A stretch of 64,000 bases of DNA, from the NCBI RefSeq assembly GCF_000004075.3, contig NC_026655.2, positions 32,101,489-32,165,488 on the forward strand, read 5' to 3'. The position numbers and the translations under genes are program-made. This document shows positions 27,359 to 39,631 of the stretch, in pieces. Each line of letters starts with the position of its first letter. Position 1 is the stretch's first letter. The notes beneath the pieces were generated by a model. The model did not search any database. It had not been told where the DNA came from and worked only from the letters and a program-made list of their open reading frames with translations. Source of the stretch: Cucumis sativus (taxonomy: Eukaryota; Streptophyta; Magnoliopsida; Cucurbitales; Cucurbitaceae).

Positions 27359-28516
27359 ATGGACACAACCTTTTTAAACAATGAGTTAGATGTATAGATC
27401 TACATGCAATAATTTGAAGGCTTCGTTTTCCTTGATTAAGAAACAAAAGTTTGCAAATTAATAAGGTTTCTCTATGGACTAAAACAAGCACCAAAACAAT
27501 GGCATGAAAAATTCGACAGTGAAATGCTGGCAAATGAGTTTAAAATTAATAAATGTGACAAATATGTATATGTCAAAAGTAATTAGAATAATAATGTCAT
27601 TGTATGCTTGTATGTAAGATGATATCTGCTAGTTATAGGTAGCAAGTAGCAACATCTACATTATTATAGATACTAAACAAATGTTGGTTAATAAATTTGA
27701 GACAGAAGACGTAGGTGTCACATATGTTATTTTAGGTATTAAACTTTCTAAACCCTACAAGGGTTAGTGATGTCTCAATTACATTATGTTGATAAAATGC
27801 TTGAGAAATATAAAAAATATGACATTGTGATAGCAAAAAATTCAATTGATGCTAATCTCCATTTAGGTAAAAATAATGGAATAGCATAGCACAACTAGAA
27901 TACTCTTGCATCATTGGTAGGTTAATGTACATCATGAGTTGTACACATCCAGATATAACATATGCTATAAGCAAGCTAAGTCGTTATACAAGTAATCTAG
28001 GTCAAGATTATTGGAAAGCTATCTTGAGAACTTTAGGATACTTAAAGCATACAAAAAAATTATGGTTTACACTATACTCGATATCCTAGATGCCAGCTAG
28101 ATATCGAGCACTAAAGACTCCAAATCCATAAGTAGTTATGTTTTTCACTCTTGGAGGTGGGGCGGTATCTTGAAAATCTTTCAAACAAACTTGTATAACA
28201 CGATCCACAATAGAATCTGAATTTATAGATTTAGATAAGGCTGGAGAAGCAGAATGACTCTTTAAATTTTTTTTGGAAGATATTCTCAATTGTTCTTAAT
28301 CGGTGCCTAGTGATAATTAAGCAGCTATTGGAAGGACACGAAATATTATGTATAATGGTAAGTCTTGATGTATACGACGAAGACATAATACAATTAGACA
28401 ACTACTCTCTAGTGGAATTATCTCAATCGACTTTGTGATGGCAAAAAATAATATTGCAGATCCACTTACGAAATGCCTAACTGAGAGTTGGTTGAAAGTT
28501 CGTCAAAAGGAATGAG
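27359..28516 (+). pseudogene. Copia pol remnant (reverse transcriptase to RNase H)
   Basis: Blocks in order: FLNNELDV and IYMQ (27359-27420), KVCKLIRFLYGLKQAPKQWH (27447-27506), a disrupted YVDD active site near 27610 where one extra base breaks the frame, and [20 protein letters not shown] (about 27930). Later blocks are [30 protein letters not shown] and KNNIADPLTKC (about 28450). These are the RT and RNase H signatures of Ty1/Copia. Multiple stops (TAG, TAA, TGA) show it is dead. An open frame on the opposite strand at 28086-28289 is only its antisense shadow. Confidence 0.88.
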
Positions 28517-30292
28517 AATAAAGCCTATAATATGAAGTTAATCAGAGAGGCAACCCAACCTAGTTGACTAGAGATCCCAAGATCTAGGTTCAAAGGGCAA
28601 ACTAATCTCTAGATAACGCAATGAGCACTTGATGAAGTTTGACCTTTTACCCATTCTAAAGATGATTAGGCAGTGCTAATTTGGTTTTAGGGTAAGCATT
28701 ATGCTTTTAATGATTTCTATAAGCGGTAATTATTAATGAAAAGAGCATACGTGTTGCTTTTTATAGGAATCACCTATGTGAGTATGAAAGGGCCACTTCT
28801 GTGAGAATTTTTTAAGGAGAATTCTCTAAAACACTTATGAAACCAGGCGATGTTCAAGGCCAAAACAGTCACAATTATGAGAACAAACTTTGTTATAATG
28901 AGAAATTGTGTGATATATGTTGTCTTAGTTTACTCTAAAACGATTGACAGTTCAAGACATCAAGTCCACTGATTAACCAAGTAAACTTGATTAATGCTCA
29001 CTAGGAAAGTTCAAAGTTTTTTTTTACTAATTATCGCGATGCAGGTTTTCCATTAGGAAAAACCAAACGTTTTCTTCTACCTTATATCTTAATTTGTCAA
29101 CTTACCGTTTGAGGGGTTGTTGGAATAAATAGTGTCTCTCATGAATGATTGCTTCATTTCATGAGAATAACCAATTTAGAGAAAGGACACAACTATTCAA
29201 ATGACCGCAAATAAGATTTTGAATTAAGTGCTCGTTCTCTGAATTTGAATTATGAATTTGTTCTTTTTTTTTCTTTTTTGTGTGTTCTCTCCATTTTCAA
29301 AATGATGAAAGTTCGATACATCCACAAAGTTTTGATCGTTGATCTCCTAGACGTGCTGTTACTTCTAGAATAAAGTTAATCTATTATATCCTATGAGATA
29401 ATTACTCTTGAAACTCCAGCACTAGGGTGAGTAAAATTGTCTTAACGAGACAACATGAATTTGTTAAGTAGATATTTAATATATGTGTCGTATGTTTTTT
29501 ACTGGTTTGATATGCCTTTGATATAAGAGGCATTTGCAAAAATAGTAAAAAAATTTATGACAATATCTCTTGTCATTACATTTTCTAAATGGACTGTTTT
29601 TTTTTATATTCTTTTTATTCATTTGATGCAATTTTGCTTGATATAATAACATTTCAAACATACTTTTTAATATAAACTAGTTGGTAACACGTGTTATGCA
29701 CGTTAATTTTTTTATTTTATTTAACTAAATAAAAAATTTATTCATTTGATGCACATTCGCATGCCATTTTGTTATTTTTTGAAAATGACATTTCTGACCG
29801 TTATCTCTTTAGTCTTCCACTTTTACATTCTTCATCTTTGAATTCTAATCAAATTTTCAGCATATGCTTTTATTGGGTTTGATTAGTTGCTCCTAGGCAT
29901 CGCAAAAATCTGATGATGGTTGGTGGGCGCTTTAGTAATAGTCTTAGCTCACAAATCTTTATTTAAACTTGTTAGAAGACCAATTTCTTCACACTCCTAA
30001 TTTTTTGTCGTGAACATATATAGAAAAAAAAAAGAATGAAATATTTATATCCAAACATTTGAAAAGGAAAAGAAATTTGAAATGTTGAAATAATTACAAA
30101 ATAGTTAAGAGGAGGGAAGGTGAAATTTAAATAGGTAGGAGATAAAAGTGAAATTTTAATGATATAATTAAGGAGAGAAAAAGTTAAAAAAATATTTATA
30201 TAGAAGTATTAAAATAAATAAAAATCAAACTACAATAAGAAACAAACAAATCTAACGTCAAAGTTTCTCATACTTTTATTTTTATATATTTG
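28517..30292. other. Copia 3' non-coding tail and intergenic DNA
   Basis: From 28550 the sequence (for example GACTAGAGATCCCAAGATCT, then a GGAATCACCTATGTGAGT block near 28770) is the kind of long 3' untranslated tail some plant Copia elements carry. A TGTTGGAATAAATAG at about 29119 could be an LTR start. Beyond about 29650 nothing is recognised up to the PPR gene. Confidence 0.45.
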
Positions 30293-32479
30293 ATGAACTC
30301 AACAAATCCTCGACAATTAGCATTGAATGGAGGGAGAGGTCCTGCAGTTTTTATACCTTTGATGCAGTTCTTGGCGTCTCTCCGAATTCTGAGGCCCCAT
30401 GGATTTCTCCAGAAATTATGTTCCTTTCAACAGGGATCTTCAGCTTCTGCCTCCCTCGCATTTTTCTCCTCAACTCATTTTGATTCCATCTCTTCGCCGC
30501 ACCATGATTTTTCTTCTTCTTCTTCGTTGCAGTCCCCTCTGAAAAAGATTTGTTCATTAGTTCTCGACACTTATTTACGTCAACCCCATCTGAGATTCTC
30601 TCCATCTAAGCTGAATCTTGATATGGATGCTGCCTCTTTGACTCATGAGCAAGCCATTTCTGCCGTTGCTTTGCTTGCTAGCGAGGAGGGTTCAATGGTC
30701 GCGCTGAGTTTCTTTTACTGGGCAGTTGGGTTCCCCAAATTCCGGTATTTCATGCGGCTCTACATAGTTTGTACGATGTCATTGGTTGGCAAATGTAATC
30801 TAGAGCGAGCTCATGAAGTTGTGGAGTGTATGGTAGGTGTTTTTGCAGAAATTGGGAAGTTGAAGGAGGCGGTGGATATGATCCTTGACATGAGAAATCA
30901 GGGACTTGTGTTGACCACCAGGGTAATGAATCGTATTATCCTGGTGGCTGCTGAAATGAGGCTGGTTGAATATGCAGGCAATGTGTTCGACGAAATGTCT
31001 GCAAGAGGTGTGTATCCTGATTCTTGCACTTATAAGTATATAATTGTAGGTTACTGTAGAAATGGTAATGTTTTGGAAGCAGATAGGTGGATATGTGAGA
31101 TGATGGAGAGAGGTTTTGTGGTTGATAATGCCACACTGACTTTGATTATTACAGCATTTTGTGAAAAAAGTTTAGTAAACAGGGCAGTTTGGTTTTTCCA
31201 TAAGGTTACTAAGATGGGTTTATCACCAAATTTGATAAACTATTCATCTATGATTAGTGGGTTGTGCAAGAGGGGTAGTGTTAAGCAAGCATTTGAGTTA
31301 TTGGAAGAGATGGTTAAAAATGGATGGAAACCCAATGTGTATACCCACACATCATTAATTCATGGCCTTTGCAAGAAGGGATGGACAGAGAGAGCTTTTA
31401 GACTGTTTCTTAAACTTATTAGAAGTGATAATTACAAGCCAAATGTGCACACTTACACAGCCATGATAAGTGGGTACTGCAAAGAGGAGAAGTTGAGTAG
31501 AGCTGAAATGTTGTTTGAAAGAATGAAAGAACAGGGACTGGTTCCAAACACCAACACTTATACAACACTTATTGATGGGCACTGTAAGGCTGGGAATTTC
31601 AGTAAAGCGTATGAATTGATGGAGTTGATGTCTAATGAAGGTTTCTTCCCTAATACATGTACCTACAATTCAATTGTTGATGGTCTCTGCAAAAGAGGGA
31701 GAGCTGAAGAGGCTTTCAAGCTGCTAAATACAGGATTTCAAAATCAAATTGAAGCTGACGGTGTCACATACACCATTCTGATATCTGAGCAGTGTAAGCG
31801 AGCCGATATGAACCAAGCCCTTGTGTTTTTAAATAAGATGTTTAAAGTTGGTTTCCAGCCTGACATTCATTTATATACCACTTTGATTGCTGCATTCTGC
31901 AGGCAAAATATGATGAAGGATAGTGAAAAGTTGTTTGATGAAGTTATTAAGCTTGGGTTGGCTCCAACAAAGGAAACTTACACATCCATGATATGTGGCT
32001 ATTGTAGGGAGAAAAAGGTTAGCTTAGCAGTCAAGTTTTTCCAGAAGATGAGTGACCATGGTTGTGCACCAGATAGCATTAGTTATGGTGCTTTAATCAG
32101 TGGCCTTTGTAAAGAGTCGAGGCTGGATGAGGCTCGCCAATTATATGATACCATGATAGACAAAGGGCTGTCTCCTTGCGAAGTTACACGGGTGACATTG
32201 ACTTATGAGTATTGCAAAACAGAAGACTTTGCTTCGGCCATGGTTATATTGGAACGGCTGAACAAGAAGCTTTGGATACGCACAGTTCATACGCTAATAA
32301 GGAAGCTTTGTTGCGAGAAAAAAGTCGCCTTGGCAGCTCTGTTCTTTCATAAGTTACTGGATAAGGAGGTCAATGTCGACCGTGTGACTTTGGCTGCATT
32401 CAACACTGCCTGTATTGAAAGCAATAAGTATGCTCTTGTTTCGGACTTATCCGAGAGGATTTCAAAAGGTATCGGCTAA
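30293..32479 (+). CDS. P-class pentatricopeptide repeat (PPR) protein
   Basis: An intronless gene of 728 codons from ATG 30293. A second in-frame ATG at 30362 starts [20 protein letters not shown], an Arg- and Ser-containing stretch that looks like an organelle transit peptide and may be the true start. After a non-repeat region with [20 protein letters not shown], about 14-15 tandem 35-residue PPR motifs run from about residue 200 to the end. Typical repeat phrases include [40 protein letters not shown] and [20 protein letters not shown]. There is no E, DYW or SMR domain, so it is P-class. Such proteins bind single-stranded RNA in mitochondria or chloroplasts and affect stability, splicing or translation. 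The [11 protein letters not shown] region resembles At4g19890-type proteins as I remember them. Target RNA unknown. Confidence 0.93.
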   Translation: MNSTNPRQLALNGGRGPAVFIPLMQFLASLRILRPHGFLQKLCSFQQGSSASASLAFFSSTHFDSISSPHHDFSSSSSLQSPLKKICSLVLDTYLRQPHLRFSPSKLNLDMDAASLTHEQAISAVALLASEEGSMVALSFFYWAVGFPKFRYFMRLYIVCTMSLVGKCNLERAHEVVECMVGVFAEIGKLKEAVDMILDMRNQGLVLTTRVMNRIILVAAEMRLVEYAGNVFDEMSARGVYPDSCTYKYIIVGYCRNGNVLEADRWICEMMERGFVVDNATLTLIITAFCEKSLVNRAVWFFHKVTKMGLSPNLINYSSMISGLCKRGSVKQAFELLEEMVKNGWKPNVYTHTSLIHGLCKKGWTERAFRLFLKLIRSDNYKPNVHTYTAMISGYCKEEKLSRAEMLFERMKEQGLVPNTNTYTTLIDGHCKAGNFSKAYELMELMSNEGFFPNTCTYNSIVDGLCKRGRAEEAFKLLNTGFQNQIEADGVTYTILISEQCKRADMNQALVFLNKMFKVGFQPDIHLYTTLIAAFCRQNMMKDSEKLFDEVIKLGLAPTKETYTSMICGYCREKKVSLAVKFFQKMSDHGCAPDSISYGALISGLCKESRLDEARQLYDTMIDKGLSPCEVTRVTLTYEYCKTEDFASAMVILERLNKKLWIRTVHTLIRKLCCEKKVALAALFFHKLLDKEVNVDRVTLAAFNTACIESNKYALVSDLSERISKGIG

Positions 32480-33320
32480 CCTTCTAAATACTGGAATGAT
32501 AAATGAATTTATCGTGTTGAAGAGAAGAGCAATGGAGGATAATGATCAAAGATAGATTTAGTTCTCTTGATTTGATTCCAAGCCAGCTGCATCTCAGGGA
32601 TGTCTTCTAAGATGATAAAGCTTGGCCTGCACTTCAAGAACAGTGCAGGTAATTCAAGTTTTGATTCATAATCTCTCTTTCTTTAAGGAATATATAATCT
32701 CTTTTGTTATTGTTGTTATTACTATTTATCTATTTATTGTTTTATAAGAAGAAATATTGAAATTATATGAAGAATTATTTGCTGTTACAGCCACACATTG
32801 AACAATTTTCTGGCTCAGACACTCATGAATATATTTAAAAAAAAAGATAGTTTTCAAAACAAATACGAAGACGGTTGATGAAAGTATTTTCAAAATGGTA
32901 TATCCTTTCACTATCTTTGAAAGTAGATTGATGCTGAAGCCCTTTCCCCATATTTATTATTATCCAAGAAATTTGGATGTCATACGTCTTCTTTTCCTTT
33001 TCAACAACAGTTCCTTCATCTTTTCAATAAAAGTTTAAAATATATTCTTTAAAAATTGCTAAAAAACAATATGTCATATTCGTTTTGAATGTGAGTGATG
33101 TCAACCTTGTCATATGCCTTTTAAGAGAGTGTATCTGCTTGTCTCAACCCTCTTACAGCAAAAACCTTCCCTCCCTGTTTTTAGTGTATGTTTTTATATA
33201 TGGACATATTTTCTAGTCATTATGAGAGGGTTAAAATTACTTTTTAACATTTTAGAAATCGTTCTTAATATATAGAGTGATGAAGTGTGTGACTTAAAGT
33301 AAATTTGAACGCGACAAGTG
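32480..33320. other. PPR gene 3' UTR and intergenic DNA
   Basis: Presumed 3' UTR for roughly 200 bp or more, then AT-rich DNA with no gene. A short frame at 32726-32911 (-) is rejected as low-complexity. Confidence 0.45.
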
Positions 33321-33462
33321 ATTTTTAACAATTTTAAAATTACTCTCAAACATTCTCAAGTCGACAAGAGATTTTTAACAATTTTAAAATCACTCTCAAA
33401 CATTCTCAAGTCGACAAGAGATTTTTAACAATTTTAAAATCACTCTCAAACATTCTCAAGTC
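33321..33462. repeat. 50-bp minisatellite, about 2.8 copies
   Basis: Units start ATTTTTAACAATTTTAAAAT at 33321, 33371 and 33421, each with CACTCTCAAACATTCTCAAG and most of them with TCGACAAGAG. Copies differ by at most one or two bases by eye. Confidence 0.9.
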
Positions 33463-33719
33463 TTTGTTGACTAACTGAGATCTCATAATTTTTAAACAAC
33501 TTGATGATTCAAGAATAAAAAAGATGCAAACAAATGTGGCCAAAAAATTACAAAAGGTAAATAATTTCCTATCTCAATTTTTAGTTAAACTACTATTAAA
33601 ATCTAGTTTCATCACCTCTTAATTTATTTTCCACAAATGAATGGGTGGGCATTATGAAATTCTTATTAGATAGATGATTAGGTGGTAAGAAAAAGATAAT
33701 ATGTAATTAACTAAAAGGT

Positions 33720-34032
33720 TCTAACAACCTAATCTCAATAATTAACTAAAAGATTTTAAAAAGATAATCTCACTAACTAACTAAAAGGTTTTATCTCAAT
33801 AATTAACTAAAAGATTCTAACAAGAAAATCTCAACAACTAACTAAAAGGTTTTATCTCAATAATTAACTAAAAGATTCTAACAAGAAAATCTCAACAACT
33901 AACTAAAAGGTTTTATCTCAATAATTAATTAAAAGATTCTAACAAGAAAATCTCAACAACTAACTAAAAGGTTTTATCTCAATAATTAATTAAAAGATTC
34001 TAACAAGAAAATCTCAACAACTAACTAAAAGG
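33720..34032. repeat. 61-bp minisatellite, about five copies
   Basis: CTAAAAGGTT recurs at 33781, 33842, 33903, 33964 and 34025, a steady 61-bp period. Each unit has two half-units (ATCTCAATAATTAACTAAAAG and ATCTCAACAACTAACTAAAAG) that are variants of one another, so the array grew from a roughly 30-bp ancestor. The later copies share ATTAATTAAAAG, so the homogenisation is local. Confidence 0.9.
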
Positions 34033-34899
34033 TTCCAACTTAATTTCAAGGTGACTTAGGAATTAATCCTTCACACTCAAATGTTATAAAGTCAGACATA
34101 TTATCTTGTGAAGTTAGTTGAGGTGCACTTAAGTTAGTTTGGACACTCACAAATATTAAAAAAAGTCTGGCAAAAGAAAAACTTCACTTTTGTAAAATTC
34201 AAATAAATTTTATAACAAAACACATTAATAGTATTGAGTACAATTAATACTTTTTCTCGTAAATTTGAACATTACGAATTTTCTAGTCATTTATGGATTT
34301 ATAGATGAAGCTCTAATGATCCTAGATTAATTAAATTCTTTGATTAAATTAACATTCATTCATTAACTACATAGAAAATCACAATAGATTTACAATTGAA
34401 TTCTTATAGGATAAGTTGTGTTCATAGATACAATCAATAGAAACAAATCAATTCTTCATGAGTTGTTCAAGTTAGTTGGAACAAAATGCTTGTTTCACCC
34501 CTATGATTAAAGAATTATAGAGAGAATAAATGAATCAAATAATTAAAGAACAAAAAAAAAAAAAAAAAACTAACAAAAAGGAGACTATCAAAGGTAATAC
34601 ATATTATTGTATATAGTTGTTATTACTCATATTCTTAGGAAGTTGTGGTTAACCATAATAAACATGGTTGCTGTAAATCTCTTAATTAATGAAGGTCATT
34701 ATTTTAAACCAATAGCAAAACATTACATAGCTTTGTGTGGCAACGAGAGGTTCATGACGCGTTGTGGGGTGGGATGTGATACCTACAGATTTTAAATTAC
34801 ACCAATATGAGATTAATAAACTTATTAACAACATTAAACAATATTCATTAATTGTGTACAATATCCATACTTACGGCATCTTGTTCCTTGGCTGATTTT
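34033..34899. other. Intergenic DNA, nothing recognised
   Basis: AT-rich, with an A-run near 34551-34569. A 62-codon frame at 34607-34795 has no recognisable feature. Confidence 0.45.
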
Positions 34900-35525
34900 T
34901 GTTAAAATTTATGTCCTAAAACTCATAGTCTGTAGTTTAAATTATATTCAATTCAATAATCTTTAATCCAATAAACTAAGATCCCGAGGCTATCTAGTAT
35001 AGACTTGAACTTTATGTAGAGACATATAAGTGTGGATCAAGTTCGAGTATATAGCCCAAACAGTCTAGTGTATGAATAGGGTTGGACACCTTATTTTAGA
35101 AACACTATGGATGCGGTCCACTTTTTAGTTAGTACATACGATGTGATCCTAAATTGTTCATGTAGAGACATGGAAGTGGAGACATCTTGTGTAAAGAGTT
35201 TACATAAGATTGTAATCATGAAATAATCATTTTTAAGTAATATCACCGTTGACTATATAAAACTGACTATTTCGACTTATTAACGACCTAGATAACTTAA
35301 TCTTAATTCTGAGCTAACTATAAACTTCTGTTCAAACGAAATTGTCCTTAAATCTGCATAGTTTAGGGCAGCTCAACGGCGCTGGCCCAACAAGCCTTTC
35401 ATTTCAGGAGTAAGATCTAGGGGATGGCTTGAGACATAGGGTGTAAGACGAAATTTACTCCTACTCGCTTTTGAGCTAGTAGATAGGTTGCTCTATTAAG
35501 GACTGAATCCAAGTCTTGAACTAAA
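34900..35525 (+). repeat. Long LTR family, copy B
   Basis: It begins TGTTAAAATTTATGTCCTAA and follows copy A block for block (CAAGTTCGAGTATATAGCCC, CACTATGGATGCGGTCCAC, a GAGACATGGAAGTG block). It goes further than A, with the segment CACTCCTAC versus TACTCCTACTCGCTT and GGTTGCTC shared with copy C. Similarity fades near 35525. No coding sequence. Confidence 0.65.
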
Positions 35526-37274
35526 AAATAGAAACAACAGTTGGATCGTCAAAATAAAATTCTCCAAAACGAAAACTTATTAGCGATAGAGTCACGGAGC
35601 TCACTCTCTTTAAGATGTTTCACGACTTTATCCTTGTTTATGCAAGAAGTTATGATAGTTACCACATCGTCCCCATGATAAAACAGCCACAAAAATTGTA
35701 TATGATCAATTTTGCACTGAAAATGATCGTTGAAGCATACACACCTTCTCGAATTCATATGATATTTCCCGAAAATGTAAATTACGAAAAATAAATAAAA
35801 CGTAAATGAAGAAGAGCAGGTAGAATACAGAGAAAAGAGATGAGAGGAAACTTGTGCAGCGTTTTTTTAGGCTTTTATAACCTCAAAGGCCAAAACAGTA
35901 GAAAAGGAGACCACAAAATGTGTGTTTGTTTCGTACATGCGTTGAAGGTAGGTAGAGCATATCGTTGAACGCTTCGTTATGATAAACAAACAAAAAAGTT
36001 ATTTTAATCGAATTAAAAAATAAATAAATGTTTTTTAATAAAAGATAGTTTCTTTTTCGCCATATCGTCTTGCCCACCGAACAACAACGCATGTGAAAAA
36101 ACCATTGTACCCCCCTTAATCTAACTCTTCACCTCTTCTCAAAACATGGGAACCCTCGGAAAGTTAACTTCTTGACAAAACTAGCATACAAACGTTCTAA
36201 AACTCTAAATATCTCAATACATTATCCTCTTTGGATTTCAGGCTGCAGCAATCTGTAGATCTTTTCTTTACTCCATGCACATTGACCATTTTTTCCTTTA
36301 TATTATTCTATATATTTTTCTTACAACTTGTCAATACTGCTTCAAATGCAATGCTCAACTATTGAAATATATGTTAATTATAAACTCGTGATCAAAGTAT
36401 TGCATTTCATCTAAAAACCAGCTAATATCTAAGCTTAAAAATAACAGCTTTTGTGCTTTAGGTTTGTATTTGGTTAACTTTTTTTTTATTTTTATTAACT
36501 ACTGATTGACATGGGACATGGCATATCTATTACTTATTTTAAATTATTTTTCTTTTGTTTAAAAATTAGACATTTAATTTTTTACTTTCTTCTCCATTTT
36601 TCCCCCTTCTTCTAATTTCTATCCTTCTCTATCTTCTTCCTTCACCATTAACAATGGCGAAGCAACCATCATCATTTCTTGTCGTTGAGTGTACACTTTT
36701 TATTTGATGGGTTTGTGATACTATCACTTTTTTTTTTAATTTTTAATTGGGTAGGTTTGTAATACTATCATTTAAAATATTTAGTTAATGAACTTGTAAA
36801 TCTGATCTCCTCTCTCTTCTTCCACAAACTTATTTTCTTTTTCCTTTTCACTCTTCCTCTTCCATTACCCATTTCTTCTTTTTCCCTTTTCTGCCTACGT
36901 TTTCAAAGCATAAACAAACAAATAAATCGCTCTAAGATTTGAGTTCATTTTAGGGAAAAGAAGGGGAGAAAGAAGAACGGATAAAGGGCGGAAGAAGATG
37001 AGGAAATAAGAGAAGGAAAAGGAAAAGGAAAAAGACAGTAAAAAAAAAAACGAAGAGAAAAAGCGTAAGAAGAGATAAAAGAATGAAAAGATAAAATGAG
37101 GAAAGAACAAAACTGGAATCAATTGTGGCGTCTTCCATTGATATTGATGATGAAGGAAGAAGATGGAAGGAGGAGGGGGAGAAGTCAATGGTGGCGGCTA
37201 TGGGGGAATATGACCGAAGACACCAAAATAAATAAACAAACAATTAATTAATCACTCTACGTTTACTTTGGTTC
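35526..37274. other. Intergenic DNA with long pyrimidine and purine tracts
   Basis: No gene is supported. 36585-36900 is strongly pyrimidine-rich and 36955-37200 strongly purine-rich on the plus strand. The overlapping minus-strand frames at 36895-37243 (Phe/Leu/Ser-rich) are artefacts of this composition. Confidence 0.5.
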
Positions 37275-37300
37275 ATATATTTTATATATATATATATATT
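37275..37300. repeat. (AT)n microsatellite
   Basis: A TATATA run upstream of the glutathionyl-hydroquinone reductase leader. It could also serve as an irregular TATA region for that gene. Confidence 0.75.
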
Positions 37301-37483
37301 TATTTTTGTTATATTACATTTTTAGAAGTTAAGTTGAGAATAAAATAAATAAAAGTATAATAAAGGTGATCAACTCTTGCTTTGCTTTCTGAATACTTCA
37401 CGTTTCGCCATTGCTATACATACACTGCTCTTCCCTCAAACAAACAACACTTCCTCTTCCAATTACCGTTTTACGTCTCTAAG

Positions 37484-38000
37484 GTTATCCCTACCTTTCT
37501 CACTATTCTGTTCCCTTTTTCTTTTCAATTCCTCCTGTTGTTAAATTCCGTGAATCTTTTATTTTAATATTAATTTTCAAGTGTTCCATTACCATATATA
37601 TTACTAAATTATATGGGTGTTTGTGCGACTTCAAATCTCGAGGTTCTAGTTCAAATATTACCAGGATCGTTATTGCTTTAAATATTATGACCCTTAATTC
37701 AATCATTTGTACCACGTATTTGTTCTGTTGGATGAGGGTATGAATTTCTGTTTTTGGGTTGATCCAGTTGTCAATTTTACCTTCTTGAGTTTCACTTCCT
37801 AATTTGATTGTCCTTAATTTTCTTTCCCGTTGGATCTGGAATGAAATCGTTGAGCTCAACAAAAGAAAAGAGGAGATGGGGTTTGAATTTTTTTAAAGAA
37901 ATGGAAACGGGAATTCTGATTTGCCCTTGAACTCACTCCAAGTGAAGAGTCATTTTGATTTATATGTGTCTATTAATAAATTTATGGAGCATTCTTCCAG
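37484..38000 (+). other. Probable 5'-UTR intron of the GHR gene
   Basis: TCTCTAAG followed by GTTATCC at 37484 is a candidate donor, and ATTCTTCCAG ending at 38000 is a good acceptor 13 bases before the chosen ATG. If this is right, the upstream in-frame ATG at 37984 is removed by splicing. Consensus-based inference only. Confidence 0.4.
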
Positions 38001-38013
38001 GTTTTTCTGCAAA

Positions 38014-39631
38014 ATGGCACGCTCAGCGCTCGATGAAATGTCTACAACAGGTGCTTTTGTAAGAACAGCTTCGACGTTTCGAAATTTGATTTCACGAGAT
38101 GGATCCTCCCAGTTTCCATCAGAATCTGGGAGATATCATCTCTACATATCATACGCTTGTCCTTGGGCTTCCAGGTGCCTTGCCTATTTGAAACTCAAAG
38201 GACTCGAAAAAGCGATCAGTTTCACGGTACATTTCCTTTTTAATAGCTGAATGAAACCACGATGTTTTTACTCAGAACTAATCTCTTCCTTACATCAAAT
38301 TTTTTTTCTCAGTCAGTCAAACCAATATGGGAAAGAACCAAGGACTCTGATGATCATATGGGATGGGTTTTTCCTAGCTCTGATACAGAGGAGCCTGGTG
38401 CCGAACCTGACCCTTTGAATGGAGTTAGAAGTCTTAGAGAACTCTATGAACTTGCAAGTACAAATTACAGCGGGAAGTATACAGTTCCAGTAAGTTTCAG
38501 CCATTGTTGCGTTCTTAATTTGCGCTTCTTACTAGGTTTTATCATGTTATGCACTTCTCATTATCCTCCTCATGACAGGTTTTATGGGATATGAAACTCA
38601 AAACAATTGTTAACAATGAGAGCTCAGAGATAATTCGCATGCTTAATACTGAATTCAATGATATAGCTGAGAATCCACATCTGGATCTCTATCCCACTCA
38701 CTTGCAAGCTCAAATTGATGAGACTAATGATTGGATATACCGTGGCATTAATAATGGTGTTTATAAATGTGGTTTTGCAAGGCAGCAACAGCCTTATGAC
38801 CAGGTAAGCATTCTGTTTAGAAGCTAACAATTTAGAGTGCTAAAAGTAAAAACTGATTGAATGTATGAGAATACAAACTGTTTCAATTAGGTCACTATAG
38901 GATTGTTCTGATTCAAATAAGTTGAATTTTTAAGGTCTATGATTTCTTTTCAATTTTGTTTCAGCTGAATTTGTCCCAGTTGGAATTAATTAACCTTTAA
39001 GGTCTATGCTTTTACATATTTTTTTACACGAACATTTCTAGTGATTTGTTTGATTCAAGTAGTATTTTGGATCAGAAATGTGCCCTTATACAATGCAACC
39101 CAATCAATAAACACTCGATCTTGAAAATTTAAACTTAGTCTATTTTGATGTACTCTAGAGATATAAATAACCAGGAACCATCCTTCTACAGGCTGTGAAA
39201 GAGTTATATGAAGCTTTAGACAGATGTGAGGAAATACTTTCGAAGCAACGTTACCTCTGTGGGAACACACTGACTGAAGCAGACATTCGGCTGTTCGTCA
39301 CCATTATAAGATTCGACGAGGTACCAATATCAACTAACCCTCTCAAAAAAGTGCTTTTCTTTCTCCATCTGACCACCATTCTGTTTTCCAAGTTCAGGTT
39401 TATGCAGTTCACTTCAAATGCAACAAGAAACTACTGAGAGAGTATTCAAATCTGTTCAATTACACCAAAGATATATACCAAACTAAAGGGGTAGGCAGCT
39501 CTGTAAATATGGAACATATAAAGAAGCATTATTATGGAAGCCATCCTACAATCAATCCATTTGGAATCATCCCTCTTGGCCCAAATATTGATTACTCTTC
39601 TCCTCATGATAGAGATAGATTTTCCTCATAG
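38014..39631 (+). CDS. Glutathionyl-hydroquinone reductase (xi-class GST)
   Basis: Five coding exons, 38014-38226, 38313-38489, 38579-38803, 39192-39320 and 39398-39631, with GT-AG introns, join to 325 codons plus TAG. CPWA at residues 49-52 holds the catalytic Cys49 in the thioredoxin-like domain ([14 protein letters not shown]). Next come [28 protein letters not shown] and, in the helical C-terminal domain, [40 protein letters not shown] and the family ending [20 protein letters not shown]. These mark the YqjG/ECM4 type, which reduces glutathionyl-hydroquinones using glutathione. With this start there is no obvious transit peptide, so a cytosolic location is likely. An in-frame ATG at 37984 would add ten residues. 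A polyadenylation-type AATAAA lies at 39891-39896. Confidence 0.94.

Noticed and set aside
28086..28289. 67-codon minus-strand frame
   Set aside because: It is antisense to the Copia RNase H remnant, which is recognisable on the plus strand.
30351..30605. 84-codon minus-strand frame, also 30936-31136 and 31355-31582
   Set aside because: Shadows of the PPR gene.
36895..37243. Two 97-codon minus-strand frames rich in Phe, Leu and Ser
   Set aside because: Both come from a purine-rich low-complexity tract read in two frames; composition explains them.
37503..37862. 119-codon minus-strand frame
   Set aside because: It overlaps the probable leader intron of the GHR gene and has no recognisable domain.
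37984..38013. Upstream in-frame ATG of the GHR gene
   Set aside because: A good splice acceptor ends at 38000, between this ATG and the one at 38014, so it is probably intronic; not fully excluded.
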